Below are positions 12,091 through 23,789 of a DNA stretch of 64,000 nucleotides, piece after piece. Location: assembly GCA_009760885.1 (NCBI GenBank), contig CM019696.1, positions 44,477,358 through 44,541,357 of the forward strand, given 5' to 3'. Every line of letters begins with the position of its first letter. The first letter of the stretch is position 1. The DNA is from Achatina immaculata. Its lineage: Eukaryota; Mollusca; Gastropoda; Stylommatophora; Achatinidae. The position numbers and the translations under genes are program-made. Under the pieces are notes generated by a model, which was not told the DNA's origin, made no database searches, and worked only from the letters and a program-made list of their open reading frames with translations.

Positions 12091-12473
12091 TTTTATCCTC
12101 AAACTGCGAAGAATTTGGTAGGGAATCTTGTCTGGTATTCCAGCCTTCATCTCTCAGCTTTCATATTAACATCGTTATGTGGCATAAATATTGTGCTAGT
12201 ATTGTAAACCTGTACAGATGAATAATAAATGCGAAATAAATGGCTTTTAAGTATACCTTATTAATCATTCAGCCAACAATCATTAATCATTCAACCAACA
12301 ATCATTAATCATTCAACCAACAATCAAGTATATAAATATACCGTATGATACAAGAGAGAAAGTAAACTAGGAAGAGAATAAATGGGACAAGAACCCAGGA
12401 CCTTGGAGTATGAGCAGCCGTCCAGCCACAAAAACAGAATCCACTCAGCCATGAAGTATCTGCCAATGTCTGT
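12091..12473. other. Non-repetitive stretch
   Basis: AT-rich sequence with a short run of three aatcattcaaccaac units near 12262-12325. I see no coding evidence. Confidence 0.5.
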
Positions 12474-12873
12474 GAGTTCTGAACTTCACACAACACTTGA
12501 GTTCTGAACTTCACACAACACTTGAGTTCTGAACTTCACACGACACTTGAGTTCTGAACTTCACACAACACTTGAGTTCTGAACTTCACACAACACTTGA
12601 GTTCTGAACTTCACACAACACTTGAGTTCTGAACTTCACACAACACTTGAGTTCTGAACTTCACACAACACTTGAGTTCTGAACTTCACACAACACTTGA
12701 GTTCTGAACTTCACACAACACTTGAGTTCTGAACTTCACACAACACTTGAGTTCTGAACTTCGCACAACACTTGAGTTCTGAACTTCACACAACACTTGA
12801 GTTCTGAACTTCACACAACACTTGAGTTCTGAACTTCACACAACACTTGAGTTCTGAACTTCACACAACACTT
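12474..12873. repeat. 25-bp minisatellite, exactly 16 units
   Basis: The unit gagttctgaacttcacacaa plus cactt is repeated over exactly 400 bp with only two visible substitutions, at about 12541 and 12763. Such homogeneity suggests very recent expansion or a strongly length-variable locus. Confidence 0.95.
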
Positions 12874-13337
12874 GTTTGGTGCGAGTGTTGACCTTAGCGT
12901 TTTGTGTATTTTTGACTTGCATTTGATGCATGTTTGGCATGTGTCATGAATAATACAGGATCTACATAATGTCGAATTCAACCAAAGGTCTATAAACTTA
13001 AGAGTAGATTTTGTCCAGACATGTTTTGCAAGTGACCATATATAAGCCTCCTTTACAGGAGAGAAATGGCCCGTAATATCAGTCCAGAGCAGATGTGCTT
13101 GTCATACAAATACAATGATGGGATTTCAGTCGAGAAGAAGAACATTAAAACAATTATGCCACAGATCTTTAACTAGAGCTTTCTCAAGATGGCTGTGTTC
13201 AGGCCAGGCAAATCAGAGGAAGACGTCGATAAATTATAAATGTTATTCCTGTCTTTGTCGTAGTGGAACGTCCAGAGATGCTAGCATGACATTCTACCAG
13301 ACAGACGTCCCTTCAGTTTCCACGTAAATCCAAGGAC
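12874..13337. other. Non-repetitive stretch, no gene seen
   Basis: Unique sequence with only short open frames. None has a family match or convincing splice sites. Confidence 0.5.
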
Positions 13338-13652
13338 ATTCATTCATTCATTCATTCATTTGCATGTCCCTTGCGGAACTGTGCCTCCCAAACAGCTCTC
13401 CTGTAGGCCTCTAGGTTGTGAGCAAGATGGCCTGCTGTTTGCAGATCATCAACCATGTCTTGCAGCCATCTTCGCCTTGGTCTTCCTCTCTTTCTTTTTC
13501 CCATTATGTATCCTTCCAATACAGTCTTCTCTAAATTATCATGACGTTTAATGTGTCCAAAATATTTAAGTTTTCTCTGTTTAATCCTCTTTACTAGCCA
13601 GCCTTCTTCAATATTAAGTTCTTGTAGTATAGATATATTTGTTCTTTTCAGA
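13338..13652 (-). mobile_element. 5'-truncated RTE-type LINE 3' end
   Basis: The minus strand carries the 3' end shared by five other copies in the window. It starts with the (ATTC)n tail at 13338-13360, followed by tgcatgtcccttgcggaact. Homology to the copy at 25405 stops near 13650. It covers only the end of the reverse transcriptase ORF. I could not find a clear target-site duplication. Confidence 0.8.
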
Positions 13653-13980
13653 TCCAGAATAGTCTCATTTATTTCCCTGTGCTAACTGCCACTTCATCTA
13701 TCCATCTGCGTCAAGGTTACCCCCTGACATGTGGCGCCCACTGACTGGTCAAGACCCCTGTCTCACACCAGCATGTATTTTCTCCCCAGGTTTCTTGTAA
13801 CCGTTCTGCTGGTTAGAACTCCAAAGCCTGGTTAAAATGGCAGGCGCAACCAGGCCTCTTTAAGAAACCTTCGAGGTTCAGGTGCGTGTAATCGCATTAA
13901 ATAACAGGATACGTCAGCTGCTGGGCTTGTAAGTCACGTGACTAACCAGATCAAGCAACAGCTCGTGAGGAGAGAATTAT
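13653..13980. other. Non-repetitive stretch
   Basis: Nothing coding is recognisable. Confidence 0.45.
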
Positions 13981-13994
13981 ATGCAGGTTATCCG

Positions 13995-14115
13995 GGACAT
14001 CTTGTCTGGCATTAGTTTACGGGATGACATTAATTTAAGGGTCGTTTGTTTGGCATTAGCTTACCGGATGACGTAAGTTTAAGGGGCTTTTTGTCTAACA
14101 TTAATTTAAGGTACA
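13995..14115. repeat. Short degenerate repeat, about three copies
   Basis: Copies share cttgtctggcattagtttac-like cores spaced about 45-55 bp. Confidence 0.6.
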
Positions 14116-14213
14116 AGAAAGGATGCTGGAAAGTGTGAAAGGAAAAAGGAAAACGAAATATAATCTGTGGGTCTTGATCTGAACTCACTCAAACTTTTTC
14201 AAGTCAAAAGTTC

Positions 14214-15042
14214 GTAGCAACAAGTCTTGTCTTTAGAAGCAACAAGCCTTGTCTTTAGCACCAAGTCTTGTCTTTAGAACCAACAAGTCTTGTCTTTAGA
14301 AGCAACACGCCTTGTCTTTAGAAGCAACAAGTCTTGTCTTTAGAACCAACAAGTCTTGTCTTTAGAACCAACACGCCTTGTCTTTAGAAGCAACAAGTCT
14401 TGTCTTTAGAACCAACAAGTCTTGTCTTTAGAACCAACAAGCCTTGTCTTTAGAACCAACAAGTCTTGTCTTTAGAAGCAACAAGCCTTGTCTTTAGCAC
14501 CAAGTCTTGTCTTTAGAACCAACAAGTCTTGTCTTTAGAAGCAACAAGTCTTGTCTTTAGAAGCAACACGTCTTGTCTTTAGAACCAACACGCCTTGTCT
14601 TTAGAACCAACAAGTCTTGTCTTTAGAAGCAACAGGTCTTGTCTTAGAACCAACAAGTCTTGTCTTTAGAAGCAACAAGTCTTGTCTTTTGAAGCAACAA
14701 GTCTTGTCTTTAGAAGCAACAAGTCTTGTCTTTAGAACCAACAAGTCTTGTCTTTAGAACCAACAAGCCTTGTCTTTAGAACCAACAAGTCTTGTCTTTA
14801 GAAGCAACAAGCCTTGTCTTTAGCACCAAGTCTTGTCTTTAGAACCAACAAGTCTTGTCTTTAGAAGCAACAAGTCTTGTCTTTAGAAGCAACACGTCTT
14901 GTCTTTAGAACCAACACGCCTTGTCTTTAGAACCAACAAGTCTTGTCTTTAGAAGCAACAGGTCTTGTCTTAGAACCAACAAGTCTTGTCTTTAGAAGCA
15001 ACAAGTCTTGTCTTTTGAAGCAACAAGTCTTGTCTTTAGAAG
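14214..15042. repeat. 22-bp minisatellite with a 326-bp higher-order repeat
   Basis: About 37 copies of caacaagtcttgtctttaga plus a two-base end. The rare variants tagcacc (14495 and 14821) and aacaggtctt (14631 and 14957) recur exactly 326 bp apart, so a block of about 15 units was duplicated. Confidence 0.9.
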
Positions 15043-15254
15043 ACAGTGAAATCCACAAGCTGTGTTTTTATTTAAAAAAGGCAGAAAATGATTTCGTCAG
15101 CTTGTCTCTTAACTGTCAGGTAATCTGGTGTGTGGTCACCTGTCAGGTAATCTGCCGTGTGGTCACCGTTTTACATAACGTCTACGTTTGCTTATAATTG
15201 TTGATTGACACACCGATATTCAAGTCTTAAAAGGGTATAGTAATACAGTGGATG

Positions 15255-15570
15255 TGTAGAGAGATGTGCAGAGATGAGTTCATGCATGGACGTATAAAGG
15301 GATGTGTAGACAAGTTCGTGTATGGATGTGTAGAGAGATGTGTAGAGAGATGTGCAGAGATGAGTTCGTGTGTGATATGTTGAGAGATGTGTAGACAAGT
15401 TCGAGTATGGGTGTGTAGAGAGGTGTGTATACAAGTTCGTGTGTGATGTGTTGAGAGATGTGTAAGACAAGTTCGTGTGTGGATGTGTTGAGAGATGTGT
15501 AGACAAGTTCGAATATCGGTGTGTAGAGAGGTGTGTAGACAAGTTCGTGTATGGGTGTGTAGATAAATCA
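15255..15570. repeat. Degenerate ~36-bp repeat
   Basis: Copies of gtgtagacaagttcgtgt with variable spacers such as gtgtagagagat. The Thr/His/Leu-rich minus-strand open frames here are repeat translations. Confidence 0.8.
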
Positions 15571-15875
15571 AGTTTCATGGCTTTCACCTTCTTCTCTGCC
15601 TACTTTTCCCTTTGTGGAATATAAGCCTATTCTTATGCACATCCAAATTTGAAGGTTATCAACTGAGTCACTCATACTCTCTGATACTGCCTTAAGACAA
15701 AGACCTGTCACAACCTCTGACCTTTCCTGACTGTGCAATGTGAGGCATAAAACATTTGAAATTGGGCGTGGATTCTCCGGCGGGGGGTGTGGGGGGGGGG
15801 GGTGGGGTGGACCGATGTGAACTTTTTTTCTTACTTTCTGATCTGTTGGCATTTTCCGTCTCTTAAGTGTACTGG
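15571..15875. other. Unique stretch with a G-rich tract
   Basis: A G-rich tract at 15778-15810 has several runs of three or more G and could form a G-quadruplex on the plus strand. A 94-residue minus-strand open frame (15568-15852) crosses it. It has no recognisable domain and I do not call it. Confidence 0.45.
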
Positions 15876-16790
15876 TCTACTTGTGTTGTCAAGTTATAAA
15901 TGTAATGTGATCTACTTGTGTTGTCAAGTTATAAATGTAATGTGATCTACTTGTGTTGTCAAGTTATAAATGTAATGTGATCTACTTGTGTTGTCAAGTT
16001 ATAAATGTAATGTGGTCTACTTGTGTTGTCAAGTTATAAATGTAATGTGATCTACTTGTGTTGTCAAGTTATAAATGTAATGTGATCTACTTGTGTTGTC
16101 AAGTTATAAATGTAATGTGGTCTACTTGTGTTGTCAAGTTATAAATGTAATGTGATCTACTTGTGTTGTCAAGTTATAAATGTAATGTGATCTACTTGTG
16201 TTGTCAAGTTATAAACGTAATGTGATCTACTTGTGTTGTCAAGTTATAAATGTAATGTGATCTACTTGTGTTGTCAAGTTATAAATGTAATGTGATCTAC
16301 TTGCGTTGTCAAGTTATAAATGTAATGTGGTCTACTTGTGTTGTCAAGTTATAAATGTAATGTGATCTACTTGTGTTGTCAAGTTATAAATGTAATGTGG
16401 TCTTTTTGTGTTGTCAAGTTATAAATGTAATGTGATCTACTTGCGTTGTCAAGTTATAAATGTAATGTGGTCTACTTGTGTTGTCAAGTTATAAATGTAA
16501 TGTGGTCTACTTGCGTTGTCAAGTTATAAATGTAATGTGATCTACTTGTGCTGTCAAGTTATAAATGTAATGTGATCTACTTGTGCTGTCAAGTTATAAA
16601 TGTAATGTGATCTACTTGTGCTGTCAAGTTATAAATGTAATGTGATCTACTTGTGTTGTCAAGTTATAAATGTAATGTGATCTACTTGTGTTGTCAAGTT
16701 ATAAATGTAATGTGATCTACTTGTGTTGTCAAGTTATAAATGTAATGTGATCTACTTGTGTTAAGTTAAAAATGTAATGTGATCTACTCG
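15876..16790. repeat. 35-bp minisatellite, subfamily A
   Basis: About 26 copies of tctacttgtgttgtcaagtt followed by ataaatgtaatgtga. Copies are nearly identical. Confidence 0.95.
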
Positions 16791-17478
16791 TATTCTAAAG
16801 CTATAAATGTAATACAATCTTCTCCTGTTCTCAAGCTATAAATGTAATATAATCTTCTCGTGTTCTCAAACTATAAATGTAATATAATCTTCTCATGTTC
16901 TCAAGCTATAAATGTAATATAATCTTCTCATGTTCTCAAGCTATAAATGTAATATAATCTTCTCATGTTCTCAAACTATAAATGTAATATAATCTTCTCA
17001 TGTTCTCAAGCTATGAATGTAATATAATCTTCTCATGTTCTCAAACTATAAATGTAATATAATCTTCTCATGTTCTCAAGCTATAAATGTAATATAATCT
17101 TCTCATGTTCTCAAGCTATAAATGTAATATAATCTTCTCATGTTCTCAAGCTATAAATGTAATATAATCTTCTCATGTTCTCAAGCTATAAATGTAATAT
17201 AATCTTCTCCTGTTCTCAAGCTATAAATGTAATATAATCTTCTCGTGTTCTCAAACTATAAATGTAATATAATCTTCTCATGTTCTCAAGCTATAAATGT
17301 AATATAATCTTCTCATGTTCTCAAACTATAAATGTAATATAATCTTCTCATGTTCTCAAACTATAAATGTAATATAATCTTCTCATGTTCTCAAGCTATA
17401 AATGTAATATAATCTTCTCCTGTTCTCAAGCTATAAATGTAATATAATCTTCTCGTGTTCTCAAACTATAAATGTACT
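16791..17478. repeat. 35-bp minisatellite, subfamily B
   Basis: About 20 copies of aatcttctcatgttctcaag followed by ctataaatgtaatat. It has the same period and the same ataaatgtaat core as subfamily A, so both derive from one ancestral unit. Transitional units lie at about 16760-16840. Confidence 0.95.
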
Positions 17479-17499
17479 CAACCATGTTAGTGTGCCCCT

Positions 17500-17955
17500 G
17501 CATCCACAGTCACACACACATCCACACTGACACACTCACACACACATTCACAATGGCACACACACATTCACATTGACACACTTACACACACATTCACAAT
17601 GACACACTCACACACATTCACAATGACACACTTACACACACATTCACAATGACACACTCACACACACATTCACAATGACACGCTGACACACACACATTCA
17701 CAATGACACATTGACACACATTCACACTGATACACTGACACACACATTCACAATGACACACACACATATTCACAATGACACATTGACACACACATTCACA
17801 CTGACACACTCACACACACATTCACAATGACACATTGACACACATTCACACTGATACACTGACACACACATTCACAATGACACACTCACACACACATTCA
17901 CAATGACACACTGACACACACATTCATACATATCCACACTCACACACATATTGTT
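17500..17955. repeat. CA-rich compound repeat
   Basis: Irregular copies of cacacacattcacaatgaca and relatives. Confidence 0.85.
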
Positions 17956-18131
17956 CTATCCCTATCCATGGATTAGAACTCAGAACTCAAATATTTAAAG
18001 TGAAATTATTTCATAGAAGATATAGTAACATCAGTATTATAGTTTTTAGAGTGTTGAAAAAGTAGGGAGGGGGGATGTTGAGGCCTGCTGGAGTGGTCAG
18101 TCTGAGTGTAGGTCTGAGATACAGACAAGAC

Positions 18132-18306
18132 TAGAAAGAACATCAAGAACAGCAAAAATAGCAAGAGCATCAAGAACAGCAAGAACATCAAGAACAGCAA
18201 GAACATCAAGAGCAGCAAAAACATCAAGAACAGCAAGAACATCAAGAACAGCAAGAACATCAGGAACAGCAAGAACAGCAAGAACATCAAGAACATCAAG
18301 AACAGC
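18132..18306. repeat. 18-bp repeat
   Basis: Copies of aagaacatcaagaacagc. The length is a multiple of three, giving a Leu/Phe/Met-rich minus-strand open frame that is not a gene. Confidence 0.85.
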
Positions 18307-18561
18307 TGAGTATCATCAGGATTCTACTACCAATCCTCCTTCGAACGCTTCGAGGTTAGTGTACACAGTTTCCAGCTCCTGTGCAAATATGTTTCAAACC
18401 ACATTGTGAAAAAGTGCGTCGTAGTTTGTTTATTTACCTTACAAAAGACAACCGAAAGGTCTCGTTAGAAGAAAGTTCAAAAGACGTCGGAAGAAGAAGC
18501 CATGTAGCGCTATCACAATTTTCTTCAGCGCTGCCATAGCAAACCGCTCCGCTACATAGAG

Positions 18562-19352
18562 ACAAACAGCACTTCTACATAGAGACAAACAGAAGTTCTA
18601 CATAGTGACAAACAGCTCTTCTACATTGAGACAAACAGCACTTCTAAATTGATGCAAACAGCTCTTCTACATTGAGACAAACAGCACTTCTAAATTGATG
18701 CAAACAGCTCTTCTACATTGAGACAAACAGCACTTCTAAATTGATGCAAACAGCTCTTCTACATTGAGACAAACAGCTCTTCTACATTGAGACAAACAGC
18801 TCTTCTACATTGTGACAAACAGCTCTTCTACATTGAGACAAACAGCTCTTCTACATTGAGACAAACAGCTCTTCTACATTGAGACAAACAGCTCTTCTAC
18901 ATTGAGACAAACAGCTCTTCTACATTGAGACAAACAGCACTTCTAAATTGATGCAAACAGCTCTTCTACATTGAGACAAACAGCTCTTCTACATTGAGAC
19001 AAACAGCTCTTCTACATTGATGCAAACAGCACTCCTACATTGAGACAAACAGCTCTTCTACATTGAGACAAACAGCACTCCTACATTGAGACAAACAGCA
19101 CTTCTACATTGAGACAAACAGCTCTTCTACATTGAGACAAACAGCTCTTCTACATTGAGACAAACAGCTCTTCTACATTGAGACAAACAGCTCTTCTACA
19201 TTGATGCAAACAGCACTCCTACATTGAGACAAACAGCTCTTCTACATTGAGACAAACAGCACTCCTACATTGAGACAAACAGCACTTCTACATTGAGACA
19301 AACAGCACTTCTACATTGAGACAAACAGCTCTTCTACATTGTGACAAACAGT
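18562..19352. repeat. 23-bp minisatellite
   Basis: About 34 copies of acattgagacaaacagctct plus tct. Variants such as aaattgatgcaaacag recur at intervals, which points to block duplication. Confidence 0.92.
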
Positions 19353-19414
19353 TTATGAATAACACAGAGTAATATAATGAAAGTGATAAATAAAAGCAGC
19401 AATTTTGCTTTTCT

Positions 19415-19836
19415 AAGTGTACTACTCTATGGAAGTGAATGCTGGAAAATCACCAAAACCATAGAAAACAAGTTGAATTCTTTCCAGCCTAAATGTTTAC
19501 GAAGAATTAGAGAAATATTTTGGCCAAAAACCATAAGAAATAACATCTTGTTAGCAGAAATGCAGATGAAACCACTGACAACAATTATTGAGGAAAGACG
19601 CTGGCGATGGTTGGGACATGTGCTCTGAATGACTGACAACTCACTACCAAAAATAGCACTAAGATGGACACCACAGGGGAACAGAAGTCAGGGTAGACCA
19701 AAAGAGACATGGAGAAGAACAACAGAAAGGATGTTGAGCAATAGAGGGCTCACCTGGGCAAGAGCAAAAAAAAAGGCGAAGGACAGGCATTTGTGGAAAA
19801 CCCTTGCGGAGCCCCATGTGCCCTGGGCACTTAAGG

Positions 19837-19880
<44 letters not shown>
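19415..19880 (+). mobile_element. 5'-truncated LINE with target-site duplication and (GA)n tail
   Basis: The frame starting near 19415 encodes the C-terminal end of a LINE reverse transcriptase protein. Visible motifs are VLLYGSECW, RRWRWLGHVL and, after an in-frame stop, GRPKETWRRTTERM and GLTWARAKKKAKDRHLW. Such segments are typical of non-LTR elements. The direct repeat taaataaaagcagcaatttt plus gcttttct (28 bp) is present at 19387-19414 and 19881-19908, bracketing the insertion exactly. The 3' tail is a (GA)n run at 19839-19880. An internal stop shows the copy is dead. Confidence 0.9.
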
Positions 19881-19883
<3 letters not shown>

Positions 19884-20191
19884 ATAAAAGCAGCAATTTT
19901 GCTTTTCTCCAGCGTTGATGAACACGATCCCCTGACCTATTATGGCTGGAAAATCCACCAACAGCAGACGGGCCAGGTGTGTACTAGAAATGTGAATAGA
20001 CCCAGATTTTTAAAAAAAATGGACAATCTTTTTCAGTTGCTTCTGGTGGTTTATGAGTGAATGAGACATCTGTTCCTCCTTTCAAAATAGAGGGCGTGCA
20101 GTGGTTTCATGCTTCAGTGAGACCTGGTCATTGATTACGTCTAAGGAGCTTATTTTGGTGTGTGCTGTGTGTGTGTGTTCTTGTGTGTATG

Positions 20192-20194
<3 letters not shown>

Positions 20195-20261
<67 letters not shown>
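20195..20261. repeat. (TG)n microsatellite
   Basis: Uninterrupted TG run with less regular TG repeats from 20159. It was probably variable before assembly. Confidence 0.9.
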
Positions 20262-20262
<1 letters not shown>

Positions 20263-20367
20263 AGAGAGGGAGCGGGAGAGAGAGTGGGTGGTGGTTGATG
20301 GATATCAGAACTAAATATGAGATTTGTGCTTACGTGTAAGACACAGCAGAAATAAAACTGACATATA

Positions 20368-20458
20368 AAAGATAGTTCCCAAGATAAAAGATAGTTCCCA
20401 AGATAAAAGATAGTTCCTAGGATAAAAGATAGTTCCCAGGATAAAAGATAGTTCCTAT
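20368..20458. repeat. 19-bp repeat, about five copies
   Basis: Copies of ataaaagatagttcccaag with few changes. Confidence 0.85.
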
Positions 20459-20492
20459 CTGGAAAAAAAATGTTCCGAAGAGAAAAGGTAGC

Positions 20493-20846
20493 AGGTATGA
20501 CTGTCAGAGTTGGGAGAACAGGTACGGCTGTCAGAGTTGGGAGAACAGGTACGATTGTCAGAGTTGGGAGAGCAGGTACAGCTGTCAAGAGTTGGGAGAA
20601 CAGGTACGGCTGTCAGAGTTGGGAGAACAGGTACGATTGTCAGAGTTGGGAGAGTAGGTATGACTGTCAGAGTTGGGAGAGCAGGTACGACTGTCAGAGT
20701 TGGGAGAACAGGTACGATTGTCAGAGTTGGGAGAGTAGGTATGACTGTCAGAGTTGGGAGAGCAGGTACGATTGTCAGAGTTGGGAGAGCAGGTACGATT
20801 GTCAGAGTTGGGAGCACAGGTACGACTGTCAGAGTTGGGAGCACAA
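20493..20846. repeat. 27-bp minisatellite
   Basis: About 13 copies containing gtcagagttgggagaacagg. The period is divisible by three, so several overlapping open frames on both strands are pure repeat products. Confidence 0.92.
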
Positions 20847-20924
20847 TATTTTGTATTTATCTGGAACTGAGAAGGAAAACGTGAGCTCACGCTGCCAGAG
20901 GTCACAATGTTTCCGTGAGGAGTA

Positions 20925-21000
20925 CGTGATCTCGGGGTTAGAAGTTCGTTTCGGTTGTTAGAAATCGCGGATTCGAACCCCACCAGCACTACCAGTAATT
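20925..21000 (+). mobile_element. Possible tRNA-derived SINE head
   Basis: A B-box-like ggattcgaaccc lies at 20969-20980 with a degenerate A-box-like ctcggggttagaag about 35 bp upstream, in tRNA order on the plus strand. No poly-A or duplicated flank was identified. Confidence 0.35.
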
Positions 21001-21690
21001 TTGTCGCGAATCCTCCAACAATAAATTCCCTGGGTCTGTAAGTAGCGGGACCGAGCGCCCGAGTGTCGCGCACGTTAAAAATCTTCTGACAGTTGGAAGT
21101 CACAAGAAAGTAGGTCAGACGACGGCCGTTGTCCAGGCAGTAGTCTAGGAAATGTATCAGGGAAATGGACGCGCGCATCAGGAGAGTCAGTGTAACCTGC
21201 AGCATTTGTTCTGAGGTGGTAGCAGGAGGTTGGGGACCAGCAGATCTGAGAGTGCCCTGACACTGAAAACAGTTCTGGAAAACGAAAAGAAAGAACAAAA
21301 CATCCAGGTTTTTTTTTTCACTACAAGGTGATCTTTCTTCTAGAAAGAAGAGAAATGGGTCCTAAATTCTCCGTTACATTCAGTGTTCTGATGGTATGTT
21401 ACGATCATTGTTGTAACTTTTCTGTCTTCTGTTTAAGATCACTCGCAGATCTACATGTAGTAACTGCTTAAAGGGAAGCTATTACAGCACGGAGCTGAAA
21501 GATTGTAGCTGCACTGCAAATCTTCCAATCTGGATGTTCGTCACATGGAGCTCCCTGTCACCTGCACAAAGAAATAAAAGAAAATCTTGCAGAGAACAAA
21601 CTTAATGACTAGAAATTGGTCAAATAAAGACGTCTTCTGTATCTCAGGCCCGGACATGAGCTGCTTTTTGTATGTGTGTGTGTGTGAGTG
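21001..21690. other. Unique stretch, no gene seen
   Basis: Mixed sequence with higher CpG content near 21040-21180. The minus-strand open frame 20585-21298 enters from the repeat array and has no recognisable domain. Confidence 0.45.
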
Positions 21691-21691
21691 T

Positions 21692-21692
<1 letters not shown>

Positions 21693-21736
<44 letters not shown>
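21693..21736. repeat. (TC)n microsatellite
   Basis: Pure TC run. Confidence 0.9.
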
Positions 21737-21737
<1 letters not shown>

Positions 21738-21797
21738 TGTCAATGCGTCTGTCTATCACGTTCTCGCTCACAGCGTCTGAAAGTCAGAACAAATGTC

Positions 21798-21875
21798 GTG
21801 ATATTGTTCTGTGATATTGTTCTGTGATATTGTTCTGTGATATTGTTCTGTGATATTGTTCTGTGATATTGTTCG
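21798..21875. repeat. 13-bp repeat, six copies
   Basis: gatattgttctgt repeated without change, the last copy variant. Confidence 0.9.
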
Positions 21876-22121
21876 GTGTCTATGTTTAGTTTGTTCTGCC
21901 AGGTCTAAATCAGGAAGTCACGTGATGTTCTGCGGCTCGTGCTCCCCCAGGGCCTCATTCTAAGTCTCGCCAAGTGCGCCAGAAAATGAATGTCCTGCGT
22001 TATGTGGAAGAGCAACTTAGCTCCGTACAGCCATGTATTAAACCATATGATCGTTTAGTTCTGTACAACTGTTTGACTTGTTGAATGGTTAAACTACTAA
22101 TCCGGTGGTAGCAGACTCAAG

Positions 22122-22236
22122 TCCAAAAGTAGGATTTCTTCAGGTACACACCAAAAGTAGGATTTCTTCAGGTACACACCAAAAGTAGGATTTCTTCAGG
22201 TACACACCAAAAGTAGGATTTCTTCAGGTACACGCC
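22122..22236. repeat. 28-bp repeat, four copies
   Basis: Unit containing accaaaagtaggatttcttc. All copies are identical except the last. Confidence 0.9.
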
Positions 22237-22394
22237 AAAAAGGCCCTGGGGTCCACCAGTCCTCTAAAAAATGGGCACCAAAGAAGCATGAGAAGGTAAA
22301 CACGGCCAGACGTGACACTGACCATATCACACTCTCATGTGCCCAAAGTCTTGGAAATACGGGCCTAATTCTGAATCCCCCAGTATGTCCTAAT

Positions 22395-22677
22395 GGTATG
22401 GAAACGGGGATTTTACCTTGTACCTATAACGGGGAATTTACCTTTTACCTATAACAGGGATTTTACCTTTTACCTATAACGGGGAATTTACCTTTTACCT
22501 ATAACGGGGAATTTACCTTTTACCTATAACAGGGAATTTACCTTTTACCTATAACAGGGATTTTACCTTTTACCTATAACAGGGAATTTACCTTTTACCT
22601 ATAACAGGGATTTTACCTTTTACCTATAACGGGGAATTTACCTTTTACCTATAACGGGGAATTTACCTTTTACCTAT
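22395..22677. repeat. 25-bp minisatellite
   Basis: About 11 copies of a unit containing ggggaatttaccttttacct, alternating ataac-gggg and ataac-aggg variants. Confidence 0.92.
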
Positions 22678-23550
22678 ATGATCGTTAACTGTTACAGGCC
22701 AATAACTGATTCTGCTCTGCAGGATTTCCACTTGTTGTTTCCTGTGAGACGACCGCGGTACATCAGAAAGTTCAAGGGAAGAGAAAATATCCCCACACTT
22801 CACACAGCTTTCTCTTTAGTTTAGAAAGGCGGTTTACAAAAGCGCCCTAAAAAACGTACACATGCTAAGGTGTTCAGTGTATACCTGTAGCACAGGTGTG
22901 ACGTTTAGAATAAATAACTTGTGTGATGAAAAGTTTTTCAATGTTCGGCTGTATGAATGCCCAGTGTTTATTTTTTTAGACATTATTTTTGGTTTGAGAG
23001 TACGCCTTCATGGCAACGATAAACAAACATGGCGCCTTGTAATAGTGAGAATTATGTTCCCGTTAAAGAGTAAAGCTATTTCTGTCTCTTTATACTAGTG
23101 TAAGGATTAATGAATAAAGCTGTTCATGGGTCTTTATATTATTCTTATACAGTTGAAGTTATGTACGGAGTTTTAGTAATATGCTCTGGTAGTGAGATGA
23201 ATGGTATTATGTTTGTGGCAGGTGTGGCACAATAGCCTATTCTGGACGGTTAAGGATTAGCAAGAACTTCACTCTGGCACAGTTTATAGAGAAATGCTTG
23301 TTGTAGCTCATGGAAGGCACGTGTCAGTCTTTGTTGTCGCCCATGAAAGAGGATCCTTACTTGTCGTCGTCTTCATGTAGTGATATATTTGCAACTACCA
23401 CTGATCTATGTAATGTGAATATAGAGTTCAAGTCCAGAAAGATGAGATATAGTGCAGGAACACATACGACCATTTAAGCGGGAGCTAATGCTTGATAGGT
23501 GTAGAGGGCGAAAGGTTGACTTAAATCATTTTTACATAACATGGAAATAG
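22678..23550. other. Unique stretch, no gene seen
   Basis: One of the longer non-repetitive stretches upstream of the gene. A 78-residue plus-strand frame at 22862-23098 shows no family resemblance. I see no paired splice sites with coding character. Confidence 0.45.
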
Positions 23551-23551
23551 G

Positions 23552-23712
23552 GTTTAGGACCGTCGTTAAAACAGTTTGTCATTAACTGGCACTGGAGATT
23601 ATGACCGTCGTTAAAGCAATTTGTCATTAATTGGCACTTGCGATTAGGACCGTCGTTAAACCAATTTGTCATTAACTGCACTGGAGATTAGGAACTTCGT
23701 TAAAACAGTTTC
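23552..23712. repeat. ~59-bp repeat, about three copies
   Basis: Copies share accgtcgttaaa and tttgtcattaactggcact with scattered changes. Confidence 0.8.
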
Positions 23713-23789
23713 TCATTAACCGGCACAAGAGGCTTGAGTATTGACGTGCTAAACTGTGTGTGACCTTGACTTATATAAGAATGTAATAG

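Noticed and set aside
12474..12873. CRISPR-like array
   Set aside because: Direct head-to-tail units without variable spacers in an intron-bearing animal genome. It is a minisatellite.
15568..15852. 94-residue minus-strand open frame with a Pro/His-rich start
   Set aside because: The Pro run is the complement of the G-rich tract, and the rest matches no family.
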